From contig JADHYV010000052.1 in assembly GCA_027604705.1 (NCBI GenBank), positions 62,001 to 126,000 of the forward strand: a stretch of DNA of 64,000 nt, read 5' to 3'. The notes under the pieces are model-generated. The model saw nothing but the letters and a program-made list of their open reading frames with translations. It was not told the origin of the DNA and made no database searches. Made by a program: the position numbers and the translations under genes. Within the stretch, counting starts at the first letter, position 1, and the number at the start of each line of letters is the position of its first letter. Positions 1-10,622 of this stretch are shown here, one piece after another. Origin of the DNA: Allomyces arbusculus. Taxonomy: Eukaryota; Blastocladiomycota; Blastocladiomycetes; Blastocladiales; Blastocladiaceae.

Positions 1-743
1 CTCCTTTCCTTCGTTTCGCCGGACAACACCGGCCGCCCCGTGTGCTGCCTGGTCGAGAGATGTGCCGAGCTGCCCCTTCTCTTTCTGTTCCTTGTTCACA
101 TACTGCCGTTCGTGAGCTGCTTTCATTTGTTTCCCAAGTTGGTCTGTTGTTTCGGTTTGACGTTTCGGTCCGGGTCGTTTCGTCTGTTCGTTCGCTTGTT
201 CCGTTTGAGAGCGCTCTCACCGCGTCGCAAGGGCGCGCGCGCGAGAGAGAGAGAGCATGGATTCCTTTGTGCCTTTGTTTCTGTTGGTCATTTCGCGCCG
301 TGTAACTACTGTGTACCGATATGGAACACGCTTGGGTGTTGTCTATTGCAATTGTTATGGCTGGTCTTCAACTTTCCGTGCGAATTGGTGCGTTCCTGAG
401 TTGGTGTTGAGCAAAAAAAGAGAGAGAGAGAGAGCAGCAGGAGCCGCGAGACTGCGGCAAGTCGAGCAGAAGTCGCTCCCGCAACATCCTTGCTCCGCCT
501 TGCTCCTGTCCTGCAGTACCAGCAAAAATTCTCCTCTTTGCAGCTGCACGAATCAGGGCCTGCAACTTGGCGCACGCGCATCACGGGCGACTCGGCAACA
601 ACAACATCACGGCTCGCGGTCAAGTCGCCGCAAACGATCTGGCAAGCTCACGCTTGGCGAGCGGCCTCGTTCGCGACCCCGCTGGCCCCCTTTTCTCGCG
701 CGTGATCAAGCACGTCGCTGCGACGTGCACGGAGCCAACCACC
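1..743. other. 5' intergenic / upstream region
   Basis: No gene is supported here. The stretch holds two short GA microsatellites (about 243-254 and 419-433) and GC-rich DNA leading to the start of the cyclic-nucleotide-binding gene. Overlapping frames are open in this region, but they begin with non-ATG codons and resemble no family. Confidence 0.5.
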
Positions 744-3380
744 ATGATCGCATCCTCGTCAAGCACGTCGACGGCCCTGCCGTCCGTCGCCGTCACGGCC
801 GGCAGAGCCGGTGGGCTCGTCGCGGGCGCGCCGGGCCTTGTCGGCAGCCCGCTCACGAGGTCCCCCGCGGGCAGTTCCGCATCGCTCGTGGCCTCGACCG
901 TCTCCTCGGGACGGTCGCCGACCCCGAGACGCGCCCCGTCCGCGGCGCCTGCCGCAGGCACTCCGCCCGCCGTCGCCGCACGCGCGCGGCGGCTCGCGCC
1001 GCTTCTCGCCGACGCCGACCCGGCGTCGGTCCCGGCCCCGCCGTCCCGCCGCGGATCGAGCACGACGAGAGCCGCGTCGATCCCGCCGCCGCCCGCGCGC
1101 CGGCGTGGGAGTGCCGCGGTGGTCACGGATGGGACGATTCCTGGCGCTGCTTCTGCAGCGGGGGCGCTGAGCCGCCGCGGGTCGGCGGCGGTGCTGGGGA
1201 TGGGCACGCGGCGCGGGTCGATGAGCCGGCGCGGATCGATGTCGGCTCCCCCGGCGCCCGCCGCACCGACGGGCGGGCTGGGGTTCAATCTGCGCGCGAT
1301 GTACTGGAAGGCACGGCAGCAGCTCGGGGTGAAAGGGAGCGGAGTCACGGCAGCCGAGCGGTGGCGGTTTACGATATTGAGCGTGTTGCGGTACACACGC
1401 TCGCGACCGCATCGTCTTTTTCGAATGGTTGGAGCTGACGCGAGTGCGGTAGTGTCGTGCGCGCCCTCTCAGGATTCCAAGTCTCCGTCGCCGACCTGAT
1501 CCACCGCGAGACTGACGCGTTGCAGAGCGACGCGCCCGTCACCGCGGTTGGTGGCGGGAAGGCGTTTGCGACGGGTGGGCCTGGTGGACCCGAGTTTCGG
1601 CTCGAGGATTACTTATCGCACCATACGGTCGTGATCCCGCCGGAGATTCGGGCGGTGCTCAGTAAGCATCGTGCCGAGTATACGAAGGCCGATTTCGCGC
1701 TGATTGGACGGCTCATGGAGACGATGCCGGCGTTCAAGGTGCGTGGAGGGATGGGTGGAGAGTGGAGGAGAAGGAACGGGAGACCTGACGGGCTGTTGTG
1801 GGGGTGGGGAGTGTAGAAGTACTCGCCGGAAGTGCGCAAGAAACTGACGCGGTGCGCGCAGTACGAGGCGTTTGGGCCGGTACGTTTGTTGGCGCTGGAT
1901 GTGTTCGTTTCTCCAAACTGATGGAGGCATGCGATGTGTAGGGTCGAGTCATGATCAAGCAGAACCAGGACGCCAAGTCGTTTTACTTCATTCTCTCCGG
2001 TCATGTCCAAGGTGTGTGTGTGTGTGTGTGTGTGAGGGGGGGGGGGGGGGTTAAACGATTTGGCCGATCCGGGCGGGTCGAGGCTGATCTAGTGATTGAC
2101 TTGTAGTGTACAAGATTGAGAACGACGTGCGCATGAACCTCAACGAGCTGACGGCCGGTACGCACGCCTCACTCGCGGCCCCACCCGTTCACCTCATCCC
2201 CCGCTCACCCACCGATTTCCCAGGGGACTCGTTTGGCGAACTCGCGCTGCTCAAGGGCACCAAGCGCACGGCCAGCATCGTGACCACGTCTCGGTCCGAA
2301 TTCCTGCGCATCGACAAAGACGACTACCTCGACGTGATGAAAGCTACGGCCGAGGAAGACCTGCAGTCGAAACTCGCCTTCTTCCAATCCGTCTCGTTCC
2401 TCGCCGACCTTCCCCTCGCCAACCTCGTCAAGCTCGCTGAAACCTGCACCAAGCGCGATTGGCCGACGAATGCTGTGATCGTCAAGGAACGCGAACCTTT
2501 GGCCAATTTCTACCTGATACGGTCGGGATCGGTCCGGCACGTGCGCATGGTCCCGTTCCGCAAAGTACCGCGGCCGAACGGTCGGTACTCACTGGAACCG
2601 TGTGCGATGCCCGATTTGGCCGGGCGCGGGACTGAGCCGTACTTGATGCGGCATTGGGCGAGCGACGAGGGGGATGGGACCGCCGGTGCTGGTGCGGCGG
2701 CCGCGGGAGCGGCGCGCGCGTTGCCGACGGCAAGCACCGCTGCCGCGAATGACCCGTCGGTCGCCGGCGGAAGCATGCGCACCGACTCGGCGCTCATGGC
2801 GCTCGCCGCAGGCACGTCGTCCGGGTCAACACTCGCGCTGAGCGCGGCCGCTGCCGCTGCCACGGCGGCGGCGGGTACGCACGCGCCCGTGACCCCACTT
2901 GCGGTCCCGGACGGCACGTTCTTCAAGCTCGTATGCACGCAGTTCCTCCCTGCCGGCACGTGGTTCGGGCATGAGTGTATTCTCGCGTCGATCGAGCGGC
3001 GCAAGGGCATGGCCGCGGCCCAAGTGAACAACGTCGTCGGCGCGCCGCACTCGATCGTGACCAACGAGCCGACCGAGATCCTGCGCGTATCGAAAGTGGA
3101 TTTCTTGAAACTCATGACACCGCGCGCGCTCGCGTGTCTCGAGGCGCAGGCGCGGAAAGGGGTCACGGCGTGTGCGGAGATGGTCGGTGGGGCTGACGTG
3201 GCCGGCGAGGACCCGGTGTTGCGCGCGGTCCAGGAGCGGTACTTGGTGCACCGGCAGTGGATGCATGGGAAGCAGGTATTTGTACGTCGGATGGAGAGGA
3301 CGGGGAAGTGGGCGGCGAAAGCGGTGACGAGTCGGACTGGGGTGCCGTCGGCGAGGGGGAGGCGCGCGTTTGCGTTTTAA
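744..3380 (+). CDS. Cyclic-nucleotide-binding domain protein (CNBD2-like)
   Basis: Six exons: 744-1390, 1453-1738, 1817-1879, 1942-2011, 2107-2157 and 2224-3380, with all phases consistent; 757 aa. The ATG at 744 (context ACCACCATGA) is the first in frame. The N-terminal ~215 residues are Ala/Ser/Arg-rich and low in complexity. The first cNMP-binding fold contains FYFILSGHV and GDSFGELALL...KRTASI, i.e. the phosphate-binding cassette with its conserved Glu and Arg, so cAMP or cGMP binding is plausible. A second, divergent cNMP fold follows (FYLIRSGSV ... WFGHECIL ... ILRVSKVDFLKL); it is interrupted by about 120 Ala/Gly-rich residues and lacks the GELAL-type cassette. No kinase, channel or transmembrane segment is present. 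The layout resembles CNBD2/CRIS proteins known from flagellated cells, which would suit zoospores; a free-standing PKA-regulatory-like protein is the alternative. Intron 4 contains a (GT)n tract and a 15-G run. Confidence 0.82.
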
Positions 3381-3942
3381 TGGTGGGGTTGGGCGGGGAC
3401 TGGAGGGAGGAGGAGGAAGCATGGTCTGGAGCGGCATGGGAAGGGCCTAGCGTAGACTTGTGAAAGAGGATATAGATTGAATAGCGTCGTGCTTTGGCTG
3501 TTTCAAGGATGAGGGTCATAGCGCGCGACGCACACCTCTTCGTGCCGAGCGCCGTGTGAAGCGTGACGGTCGGAACATCTATTGGGCTGGGCTTGGGTTA
3601 TATTCTCCACCCATTTGTTGTGGCAGCGACGCGCATAGACTGAGGATTCAGAGGTTACGGCGGTCATGACTCCCACCGTCGATGGGTGTGGCAGCAAAGT
3701 AGGCGCTCGCGAGCAGGAGAGCGGACAGACGATGCGCACAGCGAGGAGGGCGAAGACTACGTCGAAGATGCGGAGGATGCGGTTGTGTTGGAACAACTGG
3801 CACGAGCTTGGAGTCAAAAATTTGTGCCGCGTAACAGGACAATCTGACCCCTTTTTTTTACATACCACGACAACAAACAAACCAGGCGCTCATCGCGCAT
3901 GGCGGAAATGACACCACACCCACTTGACCGAGCCAGTCTCGT
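3381..3942. other. Convergent intergenic region
   Basis: This tail-to-tail spacer between the cyclic-nucleotide gene (+) and the F-box gene (-) shows no coding signal or structural RNA. Both 3' UTRs presumably lie here. Confidence 0.5.
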
Positions 3943-5751
3943 TTATCGCACACGATAGAAATGGCACCGGGCGTCGGCGACCTCACCAACCGCATCCTCG
4001 CCTAGCATTCCCTCGAGCGTCGGCAAATCAACCACGACCCGCATCACGTCCTCTACGCACTGCAAGCGTGCGGGCACGATGGGTCCCGGCGGGACCGGAC
4101 CGCCGAAAACCTGCGCTCGGTCGCGCTTCGCGCGCCACGCCACGACTTGCCGCGCGACGCGCTGCAGCGGTAGCGGTAAATACTTGGCGTCCTGGAGGTA
4201 GTTGAAATCGGTGAACAAGACGCGTTCCAGTTGGGTCGTCTCAGAGCCTGCCCACAGATTGGCAAGCACGAGCGTGGCTTTGGGAAATAGTGGCCCGTGC
4301 AGCGTCAGGTGGGCCACAATCGAAAACCGCGTGCGCAAATCGCGGGCAAACGCGAACTGGTACGGGTTGTAATCGACTGTCAGGGCGCGCCATTCCGGGC
4401 GGATGGTCAGCGCGGGCAGCCACAGCGCGTCGAGCCCGACGTGCCGCACAACCGGGTGGGTCGTGATCATTTGGAGCAGCGATGGCGGTGGGTAGACGGG
4501 GGCACCAGAGATGGCGCGGCAGTCGATGGTGGTGAGTTTGGGTGCGTGCGCAAGACAGTCGAGCATCGATTCCCAAATATCGGGGTCAGCATTGCCAAGA
4601 TGAAAATGGATCGTGGTGAGCTCTTCGAAAATGGCAAGCCCAGACTCGCCTTGTGCCTTGGCCAGTGGACAAAACAGGAGCGCGTGCGACATGCCCATCG
4701 TGCCCTGGGTGAACTTGAGCGTTTGCACTTGCGAGCGACCAGCGATGGGTGGGAACGCGACGTCAGAGATGCGCGGGCTGGACAGTTCCACGGTCCGAAT
4801 CGATGGGTGGAAAAGCGCCGCGTAAACAACTTCGTTCGTGATAAAGCGCGAGAAGCACAGATTGAGCGTGGTCAGCTGCGTCGCGTTCGTGATCAGTTGG
4901 GCAAGGTGCTTCATATTCGACGTGTCGAATCCGGCGTCCTCTGCATCTTGCTCGGACAGCACACCCGAGAGATCAGCCCCAGGCTCGAGATGGCTCAGCG
5001 GCCCATGTTGCGCGACTTGCAGAACAAGTGTCGTCAAGGACGGAAACGGCAGCGAGAGCAGTTGCAAATAAAAAAAGGATGGAACTTGCCACGATGACGC
5101 AGCCGAGGAATCGATGCGCAATACGGTCAGGTTGGCGAGATGCGTGGCAAGATGGTGCTCCAAGTACTCGCCAATGACCTCGGACTCGCACAGGTCAATG
5201 GTCACGTTCGACGTCGGGTACCCAGTAAACACGAGTGACAGTTCGGTGAGGTGTGGCATGACGCGCAGTACGCTGAGCCATGGCGTTGGGAATGGCAACT
5301 GCTCTTCGTGCTGGCGTACGCACAAAGTCACGGTGTGCGTGCACGTCCAGGGCGGATAATTGACCAGCGATGGCAATTTGTGAACATCGTTATTGGCGAG
5401 CTGTTTGGACGTTGGCCGACTCGAAAACAGGTCGAGCAAGTCGTGCTGCATCCAAGCTCCCGTCACCCAATCCCCATCGACCTTGTCGAACAAAACCTCG
5501 AGCGTGACGTGCCGCCACATGGTGGACATTGTTGCCAGGAACAGGGCGCGACATGTCGCCGCTAGTGCGTGCAGGTCCGGGTGGCAGAGGTGGGCTGGCA
5601 TCAAGGTTGCGGCATTGTGCTTCTTGACGGCGGCAGCGAGCCGCGCGCGACGACCAACATGATCGACAATCAGCTCGATGATCTCGTGCGGAAGACTTTG
5701 GAGAGAGTGCCGGCCCGTAGGCGGCAATGATGGTGGCAGCAACTTGGACAT
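3943..5751 (-). CDS. F-box domain protein with LRR-like C-terminal region
   Basis: Intronless, 602 aa when started at the ATG at 5751 (MSKLLPPSLPPTGRHSLQSL). Residues ~16-90 form an F-box: SLQSLPHEIIELIVDHV, then LHALAATCRALFLATMSTMWRHVTL after an insertion. The rest holds repeated Leu-rich units (LTELSLVF, LTVLRID, LTTLNLCFSRF, LTTIDCRA) of the kind seen in fungal F-box/LRR-type proteins. By family knowledge it would be the substrate receptor of an SCF (Skp1-Cullin-F-box) ubiquitin ligase; the substrate cannot be read from sequence. The frame stays open upstream to 6858 and contains an earlier ATG (MLSLALLAAESKAKGRD), but that part is not F-box-like and overlaps the promoter of the divergent alcohol oxidase, so the shorter start is preferred. 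Confidence 0.75.
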   Translation of the reverse strand: MSKLLPPSLPPTGRHSLQSLPHEIIELIVDHVGRRARLAAAVKKHNAATLMPAHLCHPDLHALAATCRALFLATMSTMWRHVTLEVLFDKVDGDWVTGAWMQHDLLDLFSSRPTSKQLANNDVHKLPSLVNYPPWTCTHTVTLCVRQHEEQLPFPTPWLSVLRVMPHLTELSLVFTGYPTSNVTIDLCESEVIGEYLEHHLATHLANLTVLRIDSSAASSWQVPSFFYLQLLSLPFPSLTTLVLQVAQHGPLSHLEPGADLSGVLSEQDAEDAGFDTSNMKHLAQLITNATQLTTLNLCFSRFITNEVVYAALFHPSIRTVELSSPRISDVAFPPIAGRSQVQTLKFTQGTMGMSHALLFCPLAKAQGESGLAIFEELTTIHFHLGNADPDIWESMLDCLAHAPKLTTIDCRAISGAPVYPPPSLLQMITTHPVVRHVGLDALWLPALTIRPEWRALTVDYNPYQFAFARDLRTRFSIVAHLTLHGPLFPKATLVLANLWAGSETTQLERVLFTDFNYLQDAKYLPLPLQRVARQVVAWRAKRDRAQVFGGPVPPGPIVPARLQCVEDVMRVVVDLPTLEGMLGEDAVGEVADARCHFYRVR

Positions 5752-6478
5752 TTGAAGATTTGACGATGCCAACAATTTTGCGGCTATGTTCAGCGACCGC
5801 GCAAGCTGGGAGTCCACGTCACTTGCGCGTGACGGGTGATCGCGACCCTTTGCTTTTGATTCGGCTGCCAGTAGCGCCAGCGACAGCATGGCACAGATGT
5901 AGATCAAGACCAAACTGGTCTGGAAAAGCCTCCGAGACCTGCAAATTATGACCCGGGCGTCTTGATAATTGATGAAGAATTTTTCGCTGAGACTGGCCCC
6001 GATGTGACCACCAAGCCCGCCTTCTTTAACCACGAAGCGGATTGCGATGCAGGCTGCATTCAACGAAGATGCCCCCTTGACTTGGTGATTTTGTAAATGA
6101 GGACATCGCTGGCGTGTTCCCCACCTTGATTTTTGGCTCGATTTGTAACAACGCCTCTGCTCCTGGCGCTTCCCCGAGCGTACATTAGGGGCCCGGAAGG
6201 CAACGTGCACATCAACGCTTGACGCTAAAGCCAGAACAACAGACTGCCGCGCCGCGTAATTAGCAGCCATTGGGCTGTGGGGATCACGGCGCGCAAGTAC
6301 CTTGATCGTCTCTTGGCTCAGTCGCGTGCAGCTCACTGCAACTCGGTATAAAGCGGCGCCCGCGCCTGCCACCCAATTCGACTTCTCTTCGTTGGATGTG
6401 CGACCAAACCGCATACACGCCCATCCAAAACCGATCTCTCGCGATCCCTCCCGCTCCCAATCCACAAGGACCGCAACC
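5752..6478. promoter_or_regulatory. Divergent promoter region, F-box gene / alcohol oxidase
   Basis: This 727-bp spacer lies between two divergent starts. A TATAAAG box at 6347-6353 sits about 130 bp upstream of the alcohol oxidase ATG, a usual distance when a short 5' UTR is allowed. No clear TATA box is seen on the F-box side. Confidence 0.4.
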
Positions 6479-8776
6479 ATGCCTCGCAGCGCGGACGACT
6501 TTTTGGCACGCATGCTCGTGGGCGAAGTGCCACGTCCGCCGACCGAGCGCGAGCTCGCGGCGCTCGGTGCCGCTCTCGACACGATTGTTGCGCCTGTGCC
6601 CGACGCGCATGACGTGCCCGAGCCGCTGCGGTCGCTGCGCGGCACCGATGTCGTGCGGCCCGACGAGGCGCTCGAGATGTTGCGCCAGCGTACGGGGCCC
6701 GGCGCGTTCCGCAAGTTTATGATGCTGCTGTCGCTCCTGGCCAAGCCGAACGGGACTTGGCTCCTGTCAGGCGGCAAGTTCAACAAGGCGTTCCCGGACA
6801 TGTCGCTCGAGGAGCGCGTGCAGATGATGCTCAACTGCCAACAAGTGCGTACTTGCATGCTGAATGCTACCTACTTGTCGAGGGGTTGCTTGTGCAAACA
6901 GAAAACTAACTCGCTTCGGATCACCCTCTCTCTCTCCAGTCAACCAAGCTCCAGGACCGCACCATGTTTGTTCTGTTCAAGGGCATTGCCGACTTTTTGG
7001 TCTACTCGAACCCGACGGGCCGCATGCCCGCGCAGCTCTACGACGTGCTCGGGTACCCGGGCCCAGACCCGGACCGTCCCAAGTTGCTGCCGTCGAACGT
7101 GGTCCCGCAGTTCCGGTTCATCGACATCTCTGCGGCCGAGGCCAACCGCGCGACGCCGCTCACCATGAAGTTTGACGCTGTCATTGTCGGATCCGGTGCC
7201 GGCGGCGGTGTCACGGCTGCGACGCTCGCGCGCGCCGGTCTGCGCGTCGTGGTTATCGAAAAGGGCCAGTGGTACAAACCCGAGGACCTGCCGCTCAAAG
7301 AATTCGACACGTTTGCGGCCATGTACGACCGCGGCGGCATGACCTCGTCGGAGGACGCGTCGATCTCGCTGCTGGCTGGGAACACGGTCGGCGGCGGCAC
7401 GACCATCAACTGGGCCGCAAGTCTGCGCCCGCAAGTCTACCTGCGCGACGAGTGGTCCAAGAAGCACGGGCTATCGTGGTTCGGGTCTGAGGGGTTCCAA
7501 CAGGCGATTGATGCCGTCTGCGACCGTCTCGGCGTCGGGAGCGCGGCGATCAAGCAAAACAGGACCAACTCGATCATTTTCGAAGGGTGCAAGAAGCTCG
7601 GCATGCATGTGGCCGAAATCCCGCAGAACACGCGCAACCAGCCGCACGAGTGCGGGTACTGTGGGATGGGCTGCTCGTCCGTGTCGAATTTCTTTGTCGC
7701 TACTGTTTTGCACAGACGAGGATCTCAAACTGATTGCCCATTTTCTCCACCCCACTAGGCGCGCCGTGAAGCAGAGCTCGGCGCTCACGTGGCTCGTCGA
7801 CGCGACCAAGGACGGCGCGCAAATCATCCAGTCATGCCACGTCGAAAAGATTCTCATGTCCGACGACAAGAAGACGGCGCGCGGCGTGCAGGCCGTCGTG
7901 GGCCCCAACAAGATCCCGATTATCATCGAGGCGCCCACGGTCGTCGTCTCGGGAGGGTCGATCCACACGCCGGCGCTGCTCCTGCGCTCTGGGCTCAAGA
8001 ACCCCAACATTGGCCGGCACCTCGGTCTGCACCCAGTGTGTGTCGTGCTCGGGTACTACCACGAGTCGACCAAGCCCTACTCGGGATCGATGATGACGGC
8101 GATCAGTAACGCTGTCGAGAACCGAGACGGCAAGCACTACGGCGCCAAGATCGAGGCAACAACGCTGCACCCGGTCGTGCACGCGGCTCAGTCGGCGTGG
8201 GCGAGTCCGGCCGACAACAAGCGGCAGCTGGCCCAGCTCGACCACGGCGCATGCATGGTCGTGCTCACACGCGACCGCGACCGCAATGCGCGCATAATTC
8301 TGGACGACGACGGCTCGCCGGTCGTGCAGTTTGCCATTTCCGAGTTTGACGGCGCGAGTGCCGCTGAAGGGATGGCGCGCGCCGCGCAGATTTTGATCAC
8401 AACAGGCGCACACACGGTCGTCACAGGCCAGCGTAACGTGCCGGCGTTCAAGCCGCCATCGACGGATATCGGCGACCCCAAGGCCGTTGCGTTCATAGAC
8501 GAGATTCGCGCCAAGGGCGTGCATACGTTGCAGACGGCGCTCTTCTCGGCGCACCAGATGGGGACGGCACGTATGGCCACGACGCCTGCGCGCGGTGTCA
8601 CCAACCCGCGTGGCCAGGTGTGGGGCACGCAGGGCCTGTACGTGTCCGATGCCAGTCTGTTCCCGACGTCGTCGGGCGTGAACCCGATGATCACGGTCTA
8701 CTCGGTCGCGTACAGTATTGCCCACTGGATCGTCGAGGACGTCAAGGGTAAGAAGGAATCGGGTGCCAGTTTGTGA
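6479..8776 (+). CDS. Long-chain fatty alcohol oxidase (GMC oxidoreductase family)
   Basis: Three exons: 6479-6844, 6940 to about 7676, and 7759-8776 (the second donor is approximate); roughly 705 aa, the usual size for fungal and plant FAO enzymes. The protein begins MPRSADDFLARMLVGE, with an N-terminal helical region typical of the family. An FAD-binding Rossmann motif follows (VIVGSGAGGGVTAATLARAG ... VVVIEKG). The flavin-domain GMC features are LLAGNTVGGGTTINWAA, a Cys-rich CGYCGMGC stretch characteristic of FAO, and a C-terminal HQMGTARM ... SSGVNPMITV segment carrying the catalytic His/Asn region. Known role: oxidation of long-chain alcohols to aldehydes with O2 as acceptor, releasing H2O2, on membranes or in peroxisomes, as part of omega-oxidation or lipid use. 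The C-terminus (...GASL) is not a convincing PTS1. Lipid-fuelled zoospores would be a sensible setting (inference). Confidence 0.9.
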
Positions 8777-9003
8777 GAGACGCGATGCAAACATGAACAT
8801 AGTTTCTCGAAATGGTGCCGGCAGGAAGAAATTCATTCTCTCCACATAATTTGGCCCTTTTGAGTCACTCCGTCAAGACTGGTTCGACGGCGTGCGCTGG
8901 ATTGGGAGTGGGCAACGAGCGACCAAGTGCATTGGAAGAGACGAATGGCAGTCAGTTGTCGCATCAAGCATCATTTGCACGTTCTTTGTCACGAAGCTAG
9001 GGA

Positions 9004-9725
9004 ATAACTACACTCTCACCCGCACCACGGTATTTCTCTCCTTGCTCTGCTTCGCCCGCTCCCACGCAGTCGTGTCATTCGTGATTGTTGTCGGTGGGCC
9101 AACCAAGGTCGAGTGCTCTGACCTGGACTCGCCAACATCCTCGGTTTCCTTGAAGATCTCGGGCGATGGTCCATCAGAGTACAGCGGCGCGCTTTCCGTG
9201 TTTGTGCATGATTCGCACCTGTTCCTGGTGGGTGGAATCTTCGCGCCAGCACCAGCAACGCAAACACGACCCTCAACATTGTTCGGAAATCGACTCAGTC
9301 AGCGGCGGGAGCGCGCTTGAGATCACGTATGTGCCGACGCACACGCCGTCTGTGGATGGGCTCTCGACTGGTGTTATTGTGAACGGAATTGTGGGCGATC
9401 GTTGCTGTTTTGCTCGCCAACACCAGTGTCATTTACCTCCGCGCTGATCCGTCGTTGGACCAGCCCACAGCAGGTGCCATCCGATCAGCCCGCTCATGCC
9501 CCAGCTCATGATACGAACGCAGGACTGCCATAGATGCGTGGGATTTCGGCGCAGGAACAGTTGCATTACCACGAGTCCGTCGGCGAGCTTTTGGCGACGG
9601 ATGTTTGTGTTTCTCATCCTAACGATCAGGATCCTCTCAGTGTTGTGCCAGCCTCTGCCTCCCTGGTACCAGCCGGCCGTATCAATGCCGCAGGCCCGGT
9701 TTCGTGGCTGCTATTGAATCGTTAG
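9004..9725 (+). pseudogene. Decayed 3' copy of a kelch-like membrane protein gene
   Basis: Pieces in three frames match the 3' half of the intact paralogue at 10.6-12.5 kb. They are SFVIVVGGPTKVE...ISGDGPSEYSGALSVFVHDS around 9070-9225, LEITYVPTHTP...GLSTG around 9319-9375 just before where the membrane segment should be, and QLHYHESVGELLATD around 9550-9600, which matches the tail motif QPLHYNEAVDEILATND. The frame changes at least twice (near 9240 and 9395), and the signal peptide, first exon and most of the propeller-like region are absent. It is therefore a truncated, inactivated relic of a former tandem member. Its sequence remains clearly alignable, suggesting a moderately recent duplication and loss. 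Confidence 0.8.
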
Positions 9726-10622
9726 CTGAGGTGCGTGATCAAGACAGTACCACGTTGCTCTCAATTAGAATTGGAAGAATATGGTGCTTTCTGAATTGGT
9801 AGCCACGAGGCAAAAGTGTACTGATGTCTATTGCTCTTGGCCCTGGGCCCCTTTTCATTAGTAGTTGTTCTCTCGCATTTCCTGCTCCACCAGCCTGATG
9901 CATCAATGAAGTGACTGTTTTGCTGGTGCTCTCACTCTCCAATTTGAGACCGTTCATCCCGGGTTTTTTGTAATTTCGGAAGCCAGAAAAATCACGACTG
10001 GGCTTGTGATGTTCGTACCTATCATGCTCTGACCCAACGCTCCTCGATGTTGATCAACATGCAAGGCCACAATGGCTCCAGTGAGGAGAACCTCTCTCAA
10101 ATGCTTCCATGAGAATTAGCGAATGGCCCTGAAAGCACGCCTGCAAGGCTTCTTCAATCGACTTTTTCAATGATCGGAAGCATGACGTTCACTGTCATCG
10201 TTGGCGCGACACTTGCTTGATCTCCTTCCAGCCATCAGCCGTGACCTGGGTCCAAACCCAGGTGTTGAGCTTGAGAAACGATACCTTTTTCAGCGCCAAA
10301 CCACGAATACATTCTTTCCACCTCATTGCTAGGGCTGCCAAGCACTTAAAATGTGCTTGCTCCTGGCGCGAGCACACTAGTGACTTGGAATGAGGCGAGC
10401 TCAACTGGGATGGTCGCTGCTCCCGCCTTCACCACGATCCACGCCCGAAACTGGAGCAATAAATACCGTTTAGCACACATTCTCTACCCTCTCTCTCTCT
10501 CTCAGCTCTCCCTCCATCACCATCCGTCCTTCTTTGGACATCCTTCTCTGGACGCTGCTCATTCCCGTTGTCTCAACAGCAGCACGAATCGTAGACGCAA
10601 ACGCTCAGGGTGACCTGGCAAT
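9726..10622. other. Gene-poor intergenic region
   Basis: About 0.9 kb of relatively AT-rich DNA lies between the relic and intact kelch-like gene A. I see no supported ORF. A CT-rich tract (about 10489-10510) precedes the start of gene A and may be part of its promoter or 5' UTR. Confidence 0.45.
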
